Shown: piece by piece, positions 26,527 to 36,910 of the stretch
Position numbering within the stretch: position 1 is the first letter of the stretch
Layout of the letters: every line of letters starts with the position of its first letter
Source of the DNA: Trichomonas tenax
Taxonomy: Eukaryota > Parabasalia > Trichomonadida > Trichomonadidae
Reading direction: 5' to 3'
DNA: 49,172 nt
NCBI GenBank assembly: GCA_023091735.1
Contig: JALKBU010000313.1
Span: forward strand, 1-49,172
The notes under the pieces: model-generated
Databases searched by the model: none
Told to the model about the DNA's origin: nothing
The model's input: only the letters and a program-made list of their open reading frames with translations
Translations under genes and position numbers: made by a program

Positions 26527-26859
26527 TACCATGCATTAGTTAGTTCACCTATCAGTACCATGATTTAACGCGATTAAAAAAATTGGAAAATATGGTAGTT
26601 CGAATTGACTAAAATGATAACTATCAATTTATTTTGTTTGAGTTGTTTGATGATTAGAGTTCCTCGTAGCTATTTTAATGAATATTTAAAAAAAAATATA
26701 ACAAAAAAAGAACAAAAATAAACCTTGTTAACTTTTCAAATCCCATTGAATACCGTTTAAATGCATCTTTGTTACCAACACAGACTTCAACATTCACTTT
26801 CATGAAGATTTTCGCGAAAAAAAATGTTTATTTTGTCTTGTAAAGAGGTGGGATAAATA
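26527..26859. other. Intergenic spacer
   Basis: AT-rich DNA after the kinase gene; no gene or structure recognised. Confidence 0.35.
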
Positions 26860-27240
26860 TCATGAATCAATCATTGAATGTGCCACACATATTCCAAATA
26901 TACATACATCGCGAATATATTTCTCACTAATGTCATCAAGAATAACAGGACGAATAAATGTAATTATCAATTTTCCTTTCCAGATGCCTGGGATAAATGA
27001 AGTATTTGTGAAATGAAAGGCATATGTGCTGTTTCTGATAAAGTTGTAGAACACGCCATGAGCTTCTATTATTCCTTTTGCTGCACAAGGGGATATCATA
27101 AATGATTCCTGTCCGCACCTCCTGATGCTTCAGCTGAATTTGAATGTTTTTTTTTTTCTGTTATATTTTTGACTAATGGTTTCCCTTTTGATTCATTATA
27201 AAGTTTATATGATAAATAAAATCAACATATAAAAACTGTC
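26860..27240 (-). pseudogene. Glycine-rich family gene, copy A, internally deleted
   Basis: The 3' part (26860-27099) reads ...GIIEAHGVFYNFIRNSTYAF...SFIPGIWKGKLIITFIRP..., the end of the glycine-rich (ALK/LTK-like, PF12810-type) family seen in copies C and D. Directly upstream, with about 750 bp of family sequence missing, comes the 5' edge: TTTTGACTAATGG... and AAAACTGTCAATTTTTTT (about 27155-27240), matching the start region of copy D. The deletion joint lies at a T-run near 27146. No protein can be made. Confidence 0.55.
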
Positions 27241-27279
27241 AATTTTTTTACTGACATTAGGGTTATTTTTATGTGAAAA

Positions 27280-27291
27280 GGTTATTTAACC
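27280..27291 (-). promoter_or_regulatory. GGTTATTTAACC family upstream element
   Basis: GGTTA-TT-TAACC inverted repeat about 40-60 bp upstream of the copy A start region; the same 12-mer lies at 33708-33719 before copy C. Confidence 0.45.
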
Positions 27292-27304
27292 TTTTTAATT
27301 ATTC

Positions 27305-27660
27305 AAAGAATAATTAATCACATGAATTACCATAAATGCATCCACAGAATTTCTCATAATAATGGACTCCTCTAATAAATTTATCGGTAATGCAGTCATT
27401 GCAAAGCCGAATGAAACTAATTATCATTTTTCTGTTTCCATCCCATATTCCAGGAATGAAAAGTTCATCTTTAAAAGTATATTGAGAATATAAACAAAAA
27501 GCATATGTATTACTCTCTCACAAATTATAATTTGCATCGTATGAGTTAATCAAGCCTTCAGATATTATGGCATTTTTTGACAAAATCCATGAACTTCCTG
27601 CACCAGCACCTCCATTTCGATTATGACTTGCCAAACCACCAAATCATCCACCACCTCTAT
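27305..27660 (-). pseudogene. Glycine-rich family gene, copy B, 3' fragment
   Basis: In minus sense: GGLASHNRNGGAGAGSSWIL, SKNAIISEGLI, SNTYAFCLYSQYTFKDELFI, PGIWDGNRKMIISFIRLCND. It aligns with the C-terminal third of copies C and D. At least two stops interrupt it (a TGA where D has Trp in GGGWFGG, another near SNTYAF). Homology ends abruptly at about 27660, where plus-strand beta-helix sequence begins, so the break is a recombination joint. Confidence 0.55.
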
Positions 27661-27673
27661 CAACATCTCTCGA

Positions 27674-28063
27674 TGTAATATTATTCAGAACAATCATACA
27701 AAACTTGGTAATTATAAATATGGAATTGTTGATAATTTTGGTTGTGATCTTGAAATCAGTTATTGTGTTTTCTCAAAGAATTTAGGATCATCTTTGTTTT
27801 ACAATAAACAAAAAACAGTTGTTGATCATTGTTTTCTTGATCAGAACACAGTTGACTACACAACATCAATAAGTTCTGTTTCACTCGCAACAACAGATTC
27901 TCTTTTTCTCAATCTTTCCTATTTATCAACACAAGATTGCATTGCCGAAATTCCTCTTTTAAATAATAATCATAATATTCAAAAGAAAATGTCAACGCAA
28001 TCGAAACTAATGTCATTCCTTGAATCAATTTTTGTTGCCGCGTTTTCTGAAAAATCTCGATAG
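27674..28063 (+). pseudogene. Beta-helix family gene fragment, copy 1
   Basis: Reads CNIIQNNHTKLGNYKYGIVD ... FLESIFVAAFSEKSR and stops at 28061-28063. This is the C-terminal half of the beta-helix protein at 30556-31548, identical in every residue. The longer ORF from 27623 is a chimera: its first 17 residues are the antisense of copy B. Periodic short strands with Asn ladders (CVFSKN, CFLDQN) indicate right-handed parallel beta-helix (Pmp-like) repeats, a surface-protein type expanded in trichomonads. Confidence 0.6.
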
Positions 28064-28070
28064 TTAAAAA
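27676..28070 (+). repeat. 395-bp duplicated block, copy 1
   Basis: Appears base-identical to about 31161-31555 (offset 3485), while the 3' flank (28173-28420 versus about 31592-31810) is also related but visibly diverged, and the 5' flanks are unrelated. Confidence 0.75.
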
Positions 28071-28906
28071 AAATAAAGAAAATGGAGACATTGATACTCT
28101 AAACTACATTGGTAATCTTTAATAATTCATTTTTTAAAGGTTCAAAAAGAAAATTAGATTTTCCTGTAATCCTATTGAAGAGCACTTTGTGAGTACTTTC
28201 ATATTTCCAATATCTGAATGATTAGTGCCTCAACTTTTGCGTTTTCACTTTTGCATTTCCAGTTTTTGAATATCAAAAGATATTTGTATGCATAGAATAA
28301 TTTCAACACTATAACTTTGGAGCATGAATATTATAAGTTTACATCAATCCATTAATTTGTTCCAATCAGTAAAATACAAATATGAGGAACATGAATATTA
28401 TAAGTCTTCAACAGTTGTTATTGTTATCAATACTTTTTTCATTCTATAACCATTCGAAAGACTTTATTACACCTTGACTAATATATGGATATTTAATAAT
28501 ATGGTAAAAATTCAATTTCATCATTTTTCAAATATCAATTGTTTGCACATCAAAATATATTTGATTCCAAAAACAGATACAACGAGTCTTTTCATGATTT
28601 AAAAATAAAATAAAAATTATCGAAGACTGAGATTCATTAATCTTTATTATGTTTATCTTCAGTATATCTGTCTGCTGTTATTGTTGTTGTAATTGCTGAT
28701 GCAGTTGTTGATGATGGTGATGATGCTGTTGGTAGAACTGTTGGCAGAATGAAGTGGTTCTGATGTCGGTCTTCTGCACAGAGAGCCAGTGATTGATGGT
28801 CTGTATGGCTGTGGATATTGTACTGATGATGCTAAGACTGATGGGAAACTCTTCTGCTATTCATTGTTATCATTATAATTGTGCAAAAGTGTGTCGATCT
28901 TTTCTT
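28071..28906. other. Diverged 3' flank of the beta-helix duplication; gene remnants
   Basis: 28173-28420 is a diverged copy of the DNA following 31555. About 28640-28860 holds low-complexity Ser/Thr/His-type coding remnants in minus sense, possibly the tail of the deubiquitinase pseudogene. No intact gene. Confidence 0.4.
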
Positions 28907-30281
28907 TTAATTCTGGAATGAGCAATTTCTAAGAATCAGATGTTTCTGAAATAGGACTGCTTGGATTGAATGATACTTCATTGATTCGTTTGGATCTATT
29001 TTGATTTGTACAGAGTCTAGTTCTAGAGAACGTGGAAAACCCTCATAATGATCTGCATCTTCATCACCTGCTTCTTTTACTGCTGCCAAATGAGTTTGAG
29101 AGTCTTCATCGATATCTGAATGACTTGCTGACACTTTGTCTTGACTTTCTGCTAATTCTGTTAAATTGACTTTGTTTCCATCATCAATTGGCTGTATTAG
29201 TTCATTTTTGTTGTCTTTCAAATTTGCGGCAATATAACCATCATCTTCGTTATCAAAAGATTTGCCTTCAGAAACACAAAGCTTTTCTGTCTTTTCTTCT
29301 TCATCATCATTATCAAATTTTGATTTAGACTTTTCATGGTTTTCATCTTTCTCTTCAGAACGTTGCCCTTCAACAGGAATCATCTTTGCGATGAATCTTC
29401 GGCTTTTCGGATATTTCTTTTGTCTCTTCATCTTATTCTGATTGAGCAATCTGCTGAAACTATTTCCCAGAAAAAAAATTATATACATAACGATAAATAT
29501 TCTTATCTTGTTCAGATTTACCAGAACAGCTTTGTTTTCTTCATCTATTTCGCTACTATGCTCATTATCATCATCTTGTTCAGATTTGAGAATTATTTGT
29601 CCTCATCATCAGATTTTGGTTGAATCTGAGTACTTTTCCTGTTGGTATTGCGATCTAATTATGAAGTTGAATCCTTGAATGAGGTTCTGGATCTGATTCT
29701 TCTTCATCTAATTTGTCCAAAAGATTTCATGCTTCATTTTCTTTCTTCTGTTCTTCTTCCTCTTGTTCTGCTTTCAAACACTTTCTGATTCAGTGGAGCA
29801 ATCGCAAGAGAAAGAGCAACACATAGATCGAAAACAACTGCTGTGTAATGACACTTTTGATAGATACATAGAAATATCAATTGCCGTTGAATAAATCAAC
29901 GATGATAAAATCATTCCGAAATTTGAGATTCTTCAAAGCAATATTTGATGTTTTTACATCTTTTGTTGAATTACCGTTGACTGTATTAACTTGCATTTTA
30001 ACTCTGCATCTGTTTAAATCTTCATGAATTCCATCGAGTATGAACATAATCAATTCATGATGATATTGCTGCTGATGACCAGTAAACTGATGTGCAAACT
30101 GCCAAGTGACACTCTTGAGAGCAGATGGATCTAATCCAGACTCCTCTCAAAGCCACTCACGAGCATTTTATAATTTTCCTTTCATGTCCTGAGGATTCGT
30201 TTCGTTGATATCATCTACACTTGTCGAAAAAGCGGTTATGTGTGTGCAAGCGAAAGAGACCTGTGTCCAGTGTGTTGCCAT
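28907..30281 (-). pseudogene. USP-type ubiquitin C-terminal hydrolase pseudogene
   Basis: From ATG 30281: MATHWTQVSFACTHITAFST, then INETNPQDMKGK, FAHQFTGHQQQYHHEL and DGIHEDLNR, then FRNDFIIVDLFNGN. These match the USP landmarks EIN.TNPLGMKG, QF.GYQQQDSQEL, LLDGLHEDLNR and IVDLFqGq. Stops interrupt the frame at least four times, the second Q-D reads QY, and the Cys box (GNTCYMNS) that should precede EIN is absent. The downstream part (28907-29488; ORF starting MKRQKKYPKSRR) is a 170-residue acidic, low-complexity stretch, as often found inserted in large USPs. Dead gene. Confidence 0.6.
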
Positions 30282-30555
30282 TTTTAAAATCGATTTTTTT
30301 TTCTGAGATTTTCATGTGTTATTTAAAGAATTTAAATCAGCCAATAGAATTATAATCATGTTATGAATTATAATGTGGCTGTGATTAAAATGAATGTGTG
30401 AAATTGCTGCAAGGACCAAGAAAAATGTTCGAAAAATGGTGATTTGAGAATAATATGAATGTTTTCTTGTTTGAATATGCTTTGAATTGAAAATAATCGT
30501 ATGTTCAAAAACTAAAATGAAAAAATGAAAATCTCTCATATATCGAACAAATTCA

Positions 30556-31548
30556 GTGATATTTTCATTATTACCGCATAATGGAGATCCAATATGGGAT
30601 CGATTCGTCGGTCCGAATGTACCATATACCGCATACAAAGTCCCAAATTATATCGAAGACCCTGGAAACATCTACGTGATGATGGTCACATTCATCAACC
30701 TTAACCCGAATGGCGCCATCAGGGTTACAAATGATGCATCAAATAACGTTTTAACCTCTGAAACGTTTTTTTATAATTCTCGCTCCACACAAAATGGAGG
30801 ATCTATATACGTCTCTCAAGGTTCATGCATCCAATATCGTATTTGCAGTGTAAATTCTTCGATTCCATTTAATTTTGGATGGGGGTGTCACTCTTGGGTT
30901 CAAACCACCAAAGAAATATATTTCGTTGAGAGTTCTATTTCACAAAGTGACGGATATTGTAACGTTATTTGTCTTCAAGGTGGAAAACAAATCATTGACT
31001 CCACAAATATTTCGCATGCAAATTGCGATTCAAATACTGCTTATGCATGTTATGGAAGTCCAATATCACATCAAATCAATTTCACGTCAATATTTAATAA
31101 CACAGCTGATAATGAAGCTGTCATGTATCATTATTCAAATTCACAATATATTTATCGTTGTAATATTATTCAGAACAATCATACAAAACTTGGTAATTAT
31201 AAATATGGAATTGTTGATAATTTTGGTTGTGATCTTGAAATCAGTTATTGTGTTTTCTCAAAGAATTTAGGATCATCTTTGTTTTACAATAAACAAAAAA
31301 CAGTTGTTGATCATTGTTTTCTTGATCAGAACACAGTTGACTACACAACATCAATAAGTTCTGTTTCACTCGCAACAACAGATTCTCTTTTTCTCAATCT
31401 TTCCTATTTATCAACACAAGATTGCATTGCCGAAATTCCTCTTTTAAATAATAATCATAATATTCAAAAGAAAATGTCAACGCAATCGAAACTAATGTCA
31501 TTCCTTGAATCAATTTTTGTTGCCGCGTTTTCTGAAAAATCTCGATAG
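30556..31548 (+). pseudogene. Beta-helix (Pmp-like) surface-family gene, copy 2, without an ATG
   Basis: 330 codons open to TAG 31546-31548, but the frame starts after a TGA and has no ATG before family sequence begins (LPHNGDPIWDRFVGPNVPYT). Repeated short strands and Asn/Ser turns (FINLNPNGAI, GGSIYVSQGSCIQYRICSVN, CNIIQNNHTKLGNYKYGIVD) predict a right-handed beta-helix. No C-terminal membrane segment is seen, though surface members of this family usually end in one, so the C-terminus may also be truncated. The last 395 bp are shared exactly with copy 1. Confidence 0.6.
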
Positions 31549-31555
31549 TTAAAAA
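31161..31555 (+). repeat. 395-bp duplicated block, copy 2
   Basis: Partner of 27676-28070. Confidence 0.75.
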
Positions 31556-32418
31556 TATTTTAAAAGACCACAGACATTTCTCTGTCATCCCATTGAAGAG
31601 CACTTTGTGAGTACTGTCATATTTCTAATATCTGATTGATTAGTGCCTCTGCGTTTGCATTTTTATGCTTTACATTTCCATCTTCAGAATATCATAAGTT
31701 ATTCCTTTGTAAAGCATAAATTCTACACTACTTTGAAGTTTGAAAATTTGCATCATGTAATTCTTTCCAATCGTTAAAATACAAATATGAGGCACATGAA
31801 TATTCAAGATCAATGTAAAGGACAAGAATTTCACAAACAAAATGTTAAAGAGACATGTTGAACTGATATAAGACTCTGTCATAATATAAGTCAGGTTTTA
31901 CAGAACAAAATCAATCTTCTAGATTCTTTGACTGCCTGATTGAGGTCAATCAACTTTCTGAGATCGCTTTGCTATAAATTAATAGATGCAGCATTGAATT
32001 AACTCATTGGGTTGATTTTGCATTACCAACTTCAAACATTTGTATCAAATGAAGCTGAAACTTAGGGTGTAGATAGTATAGGTCTTCATGAACAATGGGT
32101 GTTAGGAGCGCTAGTTAAAACAATCTTATTATTAAGAGATATGACGTTCAAATTTTTTCTCCAACAAATTTGTTTTATTGTGCAATTATTTGACATAACA
32201 ATATGTTCAAAATGTTGTGTATGTAGGTATATACAATTCAATAAAGGAACTATTTGAATCCATCATTGAGAATGAATATAAAAATCAAAATATTGAACAA
32301 ATGATATTTCTTGACATTCGCTTCGCATATATAATAAAGTTTAAATGGATTTATTCATAATGTAATAGATAATGTTTATAAAACACCAAGATTATCACCT
32401 CTTGTCGATAGTTTGTAA
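31556..32418. other. Intergenic; diverged duplicate of the 28173-28420 flank, then nothing recognised
   Basis: 31592-31810 aligns with the DNA after copy 1 with many differences. Beyond that I see no gene or repeat. Confidence 0.4.
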
Positions 32419-33672
32419 TCATCCCTTTGATTTCATCCTGGTTAATGCAGATTTAAATATAATATAGATTGAAATATTTAAAGCTTGGAATATTGTACCC
32501 AAAAATAAAATGTAATGTTTATTGCATGAATCGATCAAAGGCGATGTAAAGCAAAGACCAAATAAATATGAATATTGAATAGACTTTTGACTAACACAGC
32601 AATCACATGGACGAATATAACGAATAATAATATTTCCATGAACCTTCCAAATACCAGGAATGAAAACTGGATTCGTGAAGAGATATGGAGAATTAATATC
32701 AAATGCATAGGATCGACTGCCAAGCGGATTATAAAACTCATCATGGGAAGTGATAGAACCTTTAGGGATAATAGCATTCTTCGAAAGTATCCATGAACTT
32801 CTTGCTCCACCACCGCTATTGTAGTGTTGGCTGGAGAATCCTCTATACCATCCACCACCAGCAGCTCCTTTGTCCTCGGCATAAGGAGTATCTTGAACAC
32901 CTTTGTGATTGCGACTTGTTGTGTTTTGAATTGCTTCGCCTTGACCAAAAATGAAACCGAAAGTTGAATTTGCAATATATATTTGTTGATATACAATCCA
33001 TCTTGCCACCATCCCTGGTCACTCAGCTCACCAGCAGAACCTCCAGAGACATCATCTCCTGCTCCGGCTGACAAAACGGATCCAAAGTTATCTGATCCAC
33101 CTCCACCAGCAGAAACAATAATGCGATGCCAAAGATCATTTTCGATGGCTTTAATTGATGTGGCACCACCACCACTATATTTGCAGGTGGCGCGGCCACC
33201 GCCTCCATAGCCTCCAGGAATCATGTATTCAGGAAGAAAACAGATGTTAGAATCACTTGTGATAACTATTTAAATTCCTTTACCGCCAACAGTCGCAAAT
33301 AATCGAATGTTCCTTTTGAATTCAATATCGCCAAAAACTAATCCTGCAGAACCACCGACACTTCCAACGGTTAAGCATTGCATGTTTCCACCATTTTGCT
33401 CGATAATTGATTGAAATTGACATTGATGATTAGGGGATTTATATATGCTGATATAATCACTATCAGCACCACCTGATGCGCCATATAACTTGAAGTTATA
33501 GACACTGACTTTGAGATCAATTACATAATTGGTGCAATCCTAATTAGAATCACATGGGTAACTAAATTCATACTCCCCGTTCTATAGTTCTCGAACTACT
33601 GTTCTTCCTTTTGATGGATCTTGAAGATAATATGATAAAATCGATTCATCGCATAAAAATTGTCAATTTTTA
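32419..33672 (-). pseudogene. Glycine-rich (ALK/LTK-like) family gene, copy C
   Basis: Minus-sense order: FSYPCDSN, YNFKLYGASGGADSDYISIY, GGNMQCLTVGSVGGSAGLVF, MIPGGYGGGGRATCKYSGGG, SAGGGGSDNFGSVLSAGAGD, STFGFIFGQGEAI, GGGWYRGFSSQHYNSGGGAR, SSWILSKNAIIPKG, FIPGIWKVHGNIIIRYIRPC. This is the glycine-rich domain related to the ALK/LTK extracellular region (PF12810), widespread in trichomonads as secreted or surface proteins. Three in-frame stops in the N-terminal half and a frameshift near 32990 (two overlapping ORFs, 32419-33012 and 32535-33224) make it a pseudogene. No ATG is in frame at the 5' end (TTTTTATGCGATGAATC). Confidence 0.7.
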
Positions 33673-33719
33673 TGTAATTTACGTTAAGGTTAATTCCATC
33701 GATTTATGGTTATTTAACC
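33656..33719 (-). promoter_or_regulatory. Upstream signature of the glycine-rich family (copy C)
   Basis: AAAATTGTCAATTTTTAT (33656-33673), TTAAGGTTAA (33684-33693) and GGTTATTTAACC (33708-33719) in plus-strand order. The same set, with small changes, lies before copies A and D. Confidence 0.5.
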
Positions 33720-33816
33720 TTATTCAGTAGCGCTTCAACTACAACTAAAGATTCAAAGAATATGTTAAATAAATATGGGTATAATTAAGAAACTTCATGA
33801 CTCAATCATAGGGAAG

Positions 33817-34863
33817 TCAAAGTACATCCGTATAAACTAAATATCGAACATATTTTTCACTCACACAATCTGAACATGAATGAAGAAAAGGCATAATCAA
33901 TTTTCCATTTCCTTTCCAAATTTCTGGAACAAATATGGTATTTGTGAATCAAAAAGGAAAGTTTGAATCGAATGCATAAGTTTTATTTCCAATAGAATTA
34001 TAAAACTCATCATGTGCTTCGATAATCCCTTTTGGAAATATGGCATTTTTTGATAAAATCCATGAGCTTCCAGCTCCATTTCCACCATTACAATTATGAC
34101 TTGTGAAACCACCAAACCAACCACCACCAGCTCCACCTTGATCAGAACAAGTTTGGAACTGTTGAACTCCATATGGATTACGGCTGTTAGTCTAAAGAAT
34201 TGCTTCTCCTTGTCCAAACATAAAACCGAATGTTGAATTGGCAGTATAATTTGACACATATATTGCATCCTGCCACCCTTGAGCATTTATCCCTCCTGCT
34301 GAACCTCCAGACCCATCATCCCATGTGCCAGTAGCGATATCATAGACATAATTGTCTGTTCCACCGTCACCACTACCACTATAGGTAGATGAAGCACGGC
34401 TTCCACCATCATAACCACCAGGAAGCATATATGCAGGAACAAAACATTGAGATGAAGGAATGCTTTGAACCTTATATATTCCACTTCCACCTATTGTTGC
34501 AAATAATTTTACTTGAACATTAAACTTTATTACTTCTGAAACTAGACCTCCAGAGCCACCAATGCTACCAACTGTTAAGCATTTCGTGTTACCACCATAC
34601 TGTTCCACAATTGATTGCGATTGACATTGTGAATTTGGATATCTATATGTGCTAATGTTTTCTAATTCGCCTCCACTTGATGCTCTATATAATTTAAAGC
34701 TATAAACACCTGGATTTAAATTAATAATATAATATGTGCAATCCCAATTGGAATTGCATGGGTAGCTAAATTCATAGGTATTTTTCGATAAATTTTTGAC
34801 TGGTGGTCTTCCTTTATTCGAATTTACTAAACTATAAGATAGAATAGAATATATGCATAAAAA
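33817..34863 (-). pseudogene. Glycine-rich (ALK/LTK-like) family gene, copy D
   Basis: The most complete copy. Minus-sense order: SNKGRPPVKNLSKNTYEFSY, NLNPGVYSFKLYRASSGGEL, GGNTKCLTVGSIGGSGGLVS, MLPGGYDGGSRASSTYSGSG, STFGFMFGQGEAI, GGAGGGWFGGFTSHNCNGGN, GAGSSWILSKNAIFPKG, FVPEIWKGNGKLIMPFLHSC. Stops: a TAG after GQGEAIL, a TGA in NFPF-FTN, and the terminal TGA. No ATG in the family frame at the 5' end (the ATG at 34855-34857 opens another frame). Tandem with copy C, same orientation, 145 bp apart. Confidence 0.7.
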
Positions 34864-35298
34864 TTGTCAATTTTTTATTCCTTCCATTAAGGTTAAATCT
34901 TTCAAAGAAAGGTTAATTCGCCTTATTCAAACCCATTCAGATTTTTCGATTTTTAAAGCTCCTGGAGATAAATATATCATTGCATTGAAGAAGCTAATAT
35001 ATAGCATTTAGAAAATGATTCATTCATTCTTCGAACACTAAAAATATCAAAGGATATTCACCTACTGGTTATGTGTTTTCATAGTGCATCATCGAATTGT
35101 GTTAAACTCATATAATATATCAAAATACTTAAGTTATATTAAAGAAATGGAGCTTAGTCTTACAATCGATATTTTATCATTTTTTGAATATTACAACTCC
35201 TAAATTTCAAATTTAATCTATTTTGCTAAAAACAATGAGCAAATCTCTAATTTTATAAAAGCACAAAATTGCCTTTTTATGAGTTCTAGTTGTTTAGT
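34864..35298. other. Divergent promoter region and spacer
   Basis: Contains the copy D upstream signature (AAATTGTCAATTTTT at 34861-34875, TTAAGGTTAA at 34887-34896, a second AAGGTTAA at 34909-34916). Otherwise no gene. Confidence 0.4.
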
Positions 35299-35303
35299 TC
35301 ATT
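35299..35303 (+). promoter_or_regulatory. Trichomonad Inr TCATT
   Basis: The +1 A (35301) lies 11 nt before ATG 35312. It falls inside the longer ORF that starts at 35279, so 35312 is the better start. Confidence 0.6.
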
Positions 35304-35311
35304 TTTCAATT

Positions 35312-36193
35312 ATGTCAACATCAGCATTTATGTTACGTCTTAAACATGCCAAAAAAACTGGAAAATTATTGTTCCCTGGCGAACAGCTGTTGAATTCAGA
35401 GCATTTTGCTTTACCAGAATTCAAACAAATATCAAAATTAATTAAAGAAGTTGATGTTTCCTATTCAAAGATAAGCTCCATCGAAAACTTCCCTCATATG
35501 CCAAATTTAAGGTCTTTTTGTGCGAATGGAACACGAATTTCCAAATTTTTAAATTTTCTTGCGTTAAAAGGCAACGATTCAATTAAAATAGAACTCAAAA
35601 CTACGCCATTATCACTTCAGAATAACTTTAGGCTATCTCTTTTGGTTCTTTTCGACGATAAATTAGTTTCAATTAATGGAACAGCAATTCCACAAAAATT
35701 AAGAACACAGGCTAAACAGTACCATCATTGTTGTGCACAATTAATCAACAATGGATGGGAAATCACATCACCGCCACCTGATGAAGAAACAATCAAGAAA
35801 TTATGTGAACAATTCAATGTTAAATATGAAGAAGAAGTCACTGAGCAGAAGGAGGATGAAATACAACAACTTGCAAGTTTCGAAATCAATGATGACAAAA
35901 TTTCTGTCAAAACTAAAGTTTCAACAATGAAAATCAAAACTCCAAGTCCTAAAAAGATTCTAAAATCACCAATAAAGGTTGAAGAGATTGATGAAGAAAT
36001 CAAATCTTCTCCAATCAAAGTCAGAGCTCCAAATCTTGCTAAATTCATTGATGAAAAACTTGCAGCTGATCTTTCAGCGCTATTGCATAAATATGGCATT
36101 GAAGTTCCCTCCACAGATTACTACGAACTCGCATACGCAGTGTGCAACTTGTGTGAAGAAATTCAAAAGTACCAAGAATCACATGAGAATTAG
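35312..36193 (+). CDS. Leucine-rich-repeat-like protein with a charged tail
   Basis: 293 residues from ATG 35312 (MSTSAFMLRLKHAKKTGKLL). Residues about 30-95 carry a few degenerate leucine-rich repeats (ISKLIKEVDVSYSKISSIEN, FPHMPNLRSFCANGTRISKF, LNFLALKGNDSIKIELK) with a cap-like segment after them (LVSINGTAIPQKLRTQAKQY). Residues about 160-240 are acidic/Lys-rich and likely disordered (EEVTEQKEDEIQ, KTPSPKKILKSPIKVEEIDE; three SP sites could be CDK-type phosphorylation sites). The C-terminus is a compact helical piece. The layout recalls LRR proteins of cilia or PP1-regulator type, but no specific family is recognised. Confidence 0.6.
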   Translation: MSTSAFMLRLKHAKKTGKLLFPGEQLLNSEHFALPEFKQISKLIKEVDVSYSKISSIENFPHMPNLRSFCANGTRISKFLNFLALKGNDSIKIELKTTPLSLQNNFRLSLLVLFDDKLVSINGTAIPQKLRTQAKQYHHCCAQLINNGWEITSPPPDEETIKKLCEQFNVKYEEEVTEQKEDEIQQLASFEINDDKISVKTKVSTMKIKTPSPKKILKSPIKVEEIDEEIKSSPIKVRAPNLAKFIDEKLAADLSALLHKYGIEVPSTDYYELAYAVCNLCEEIQKYQESHEN

Positions 36194-36882
36194 AACAACT
36201 GATGTGCTGTTGAATTTATCATAGATTCATTCAAAGATTTCTCATTGATAATTATAAAATGTTTGACAGATTGTTAACCATTATGTTCTAAGACTGTTAT
36301 CAGCAGCCAAATAATACTTCAAAGAAACATATTATCGGATTTGAATCGATATTTTCATTCAATCAATTTAATTATTGCATATGAGTCATTATAATATTAT
36401 ACACAGACTCTTGTTAACATAACGCACTATATGCTGGAGAATATTTCAGTTTATAAATTAAAGGATCTTATAATTTACAAAATTAAACATTGTCTACATG
36501 ATAACCATTCTTTCCTGAATGAACTTAGATTAAATCCATGATTATTTAAAGGACATTCAGTTTATTAAAAATGTCATTTTATAATATTAGTTTTGATCCA
36601 TTTTGAAGATATGATAGTTATAGCTATGTTGTGTAGCTTATACTGTATTGATATTTTCGATGTCATTCAGTTTAATTTAAAATTCAACGAATATTGATTG
36701 TTTTTTGGCGACTTTTTTGATGTGATTCATCGAAGCTCAAAAAGTTATAATATATGGTGATATCCATTTCCATCTTATTGTTATAAAATCTTCAGAATTT
36801 CAATTAAAAAGTTGAAAAACTTGAGGAACTGCTACTGCATCGTATGTGATTTGCGAATATAGCGATTTCGAGATAAAATTAT
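36194..36882. other. Intergenic spacer
   Basis: About 690 bp of AT-rich DNA; no gene or notable repeat. Confidence 0.35.
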
Positions 36883-36900
36883 GTTTACGAAAAAGTAAAC
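36883..36900. promoter_or_regulatory. Inverted repeat GTTTAC/GTAAAC before the cyclin gene
   Basis: GTTTAC (36883-36888), spacer GAAAAA, GTAAAC (36895-36900), ending 10 bp before the ATG. The arms resemble the core TTTAC of the shared upstream motif. Confidence 0.4.
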
Positions 36901-36910
36901 GGTCTCAATC

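Noticed and set aside
30312..30638. 108-residue minus ORF over the 5' end of beta-helix copy 2
   Set aside because: Antisense of family sequence in its first part and low-complexity AT in the rest.
32575..33210. Plus-strand ORFs over glycine-rich copy C
   Set aside because: Pro/Ser/Thr-rich antisense readings of the glycine-rich codons.
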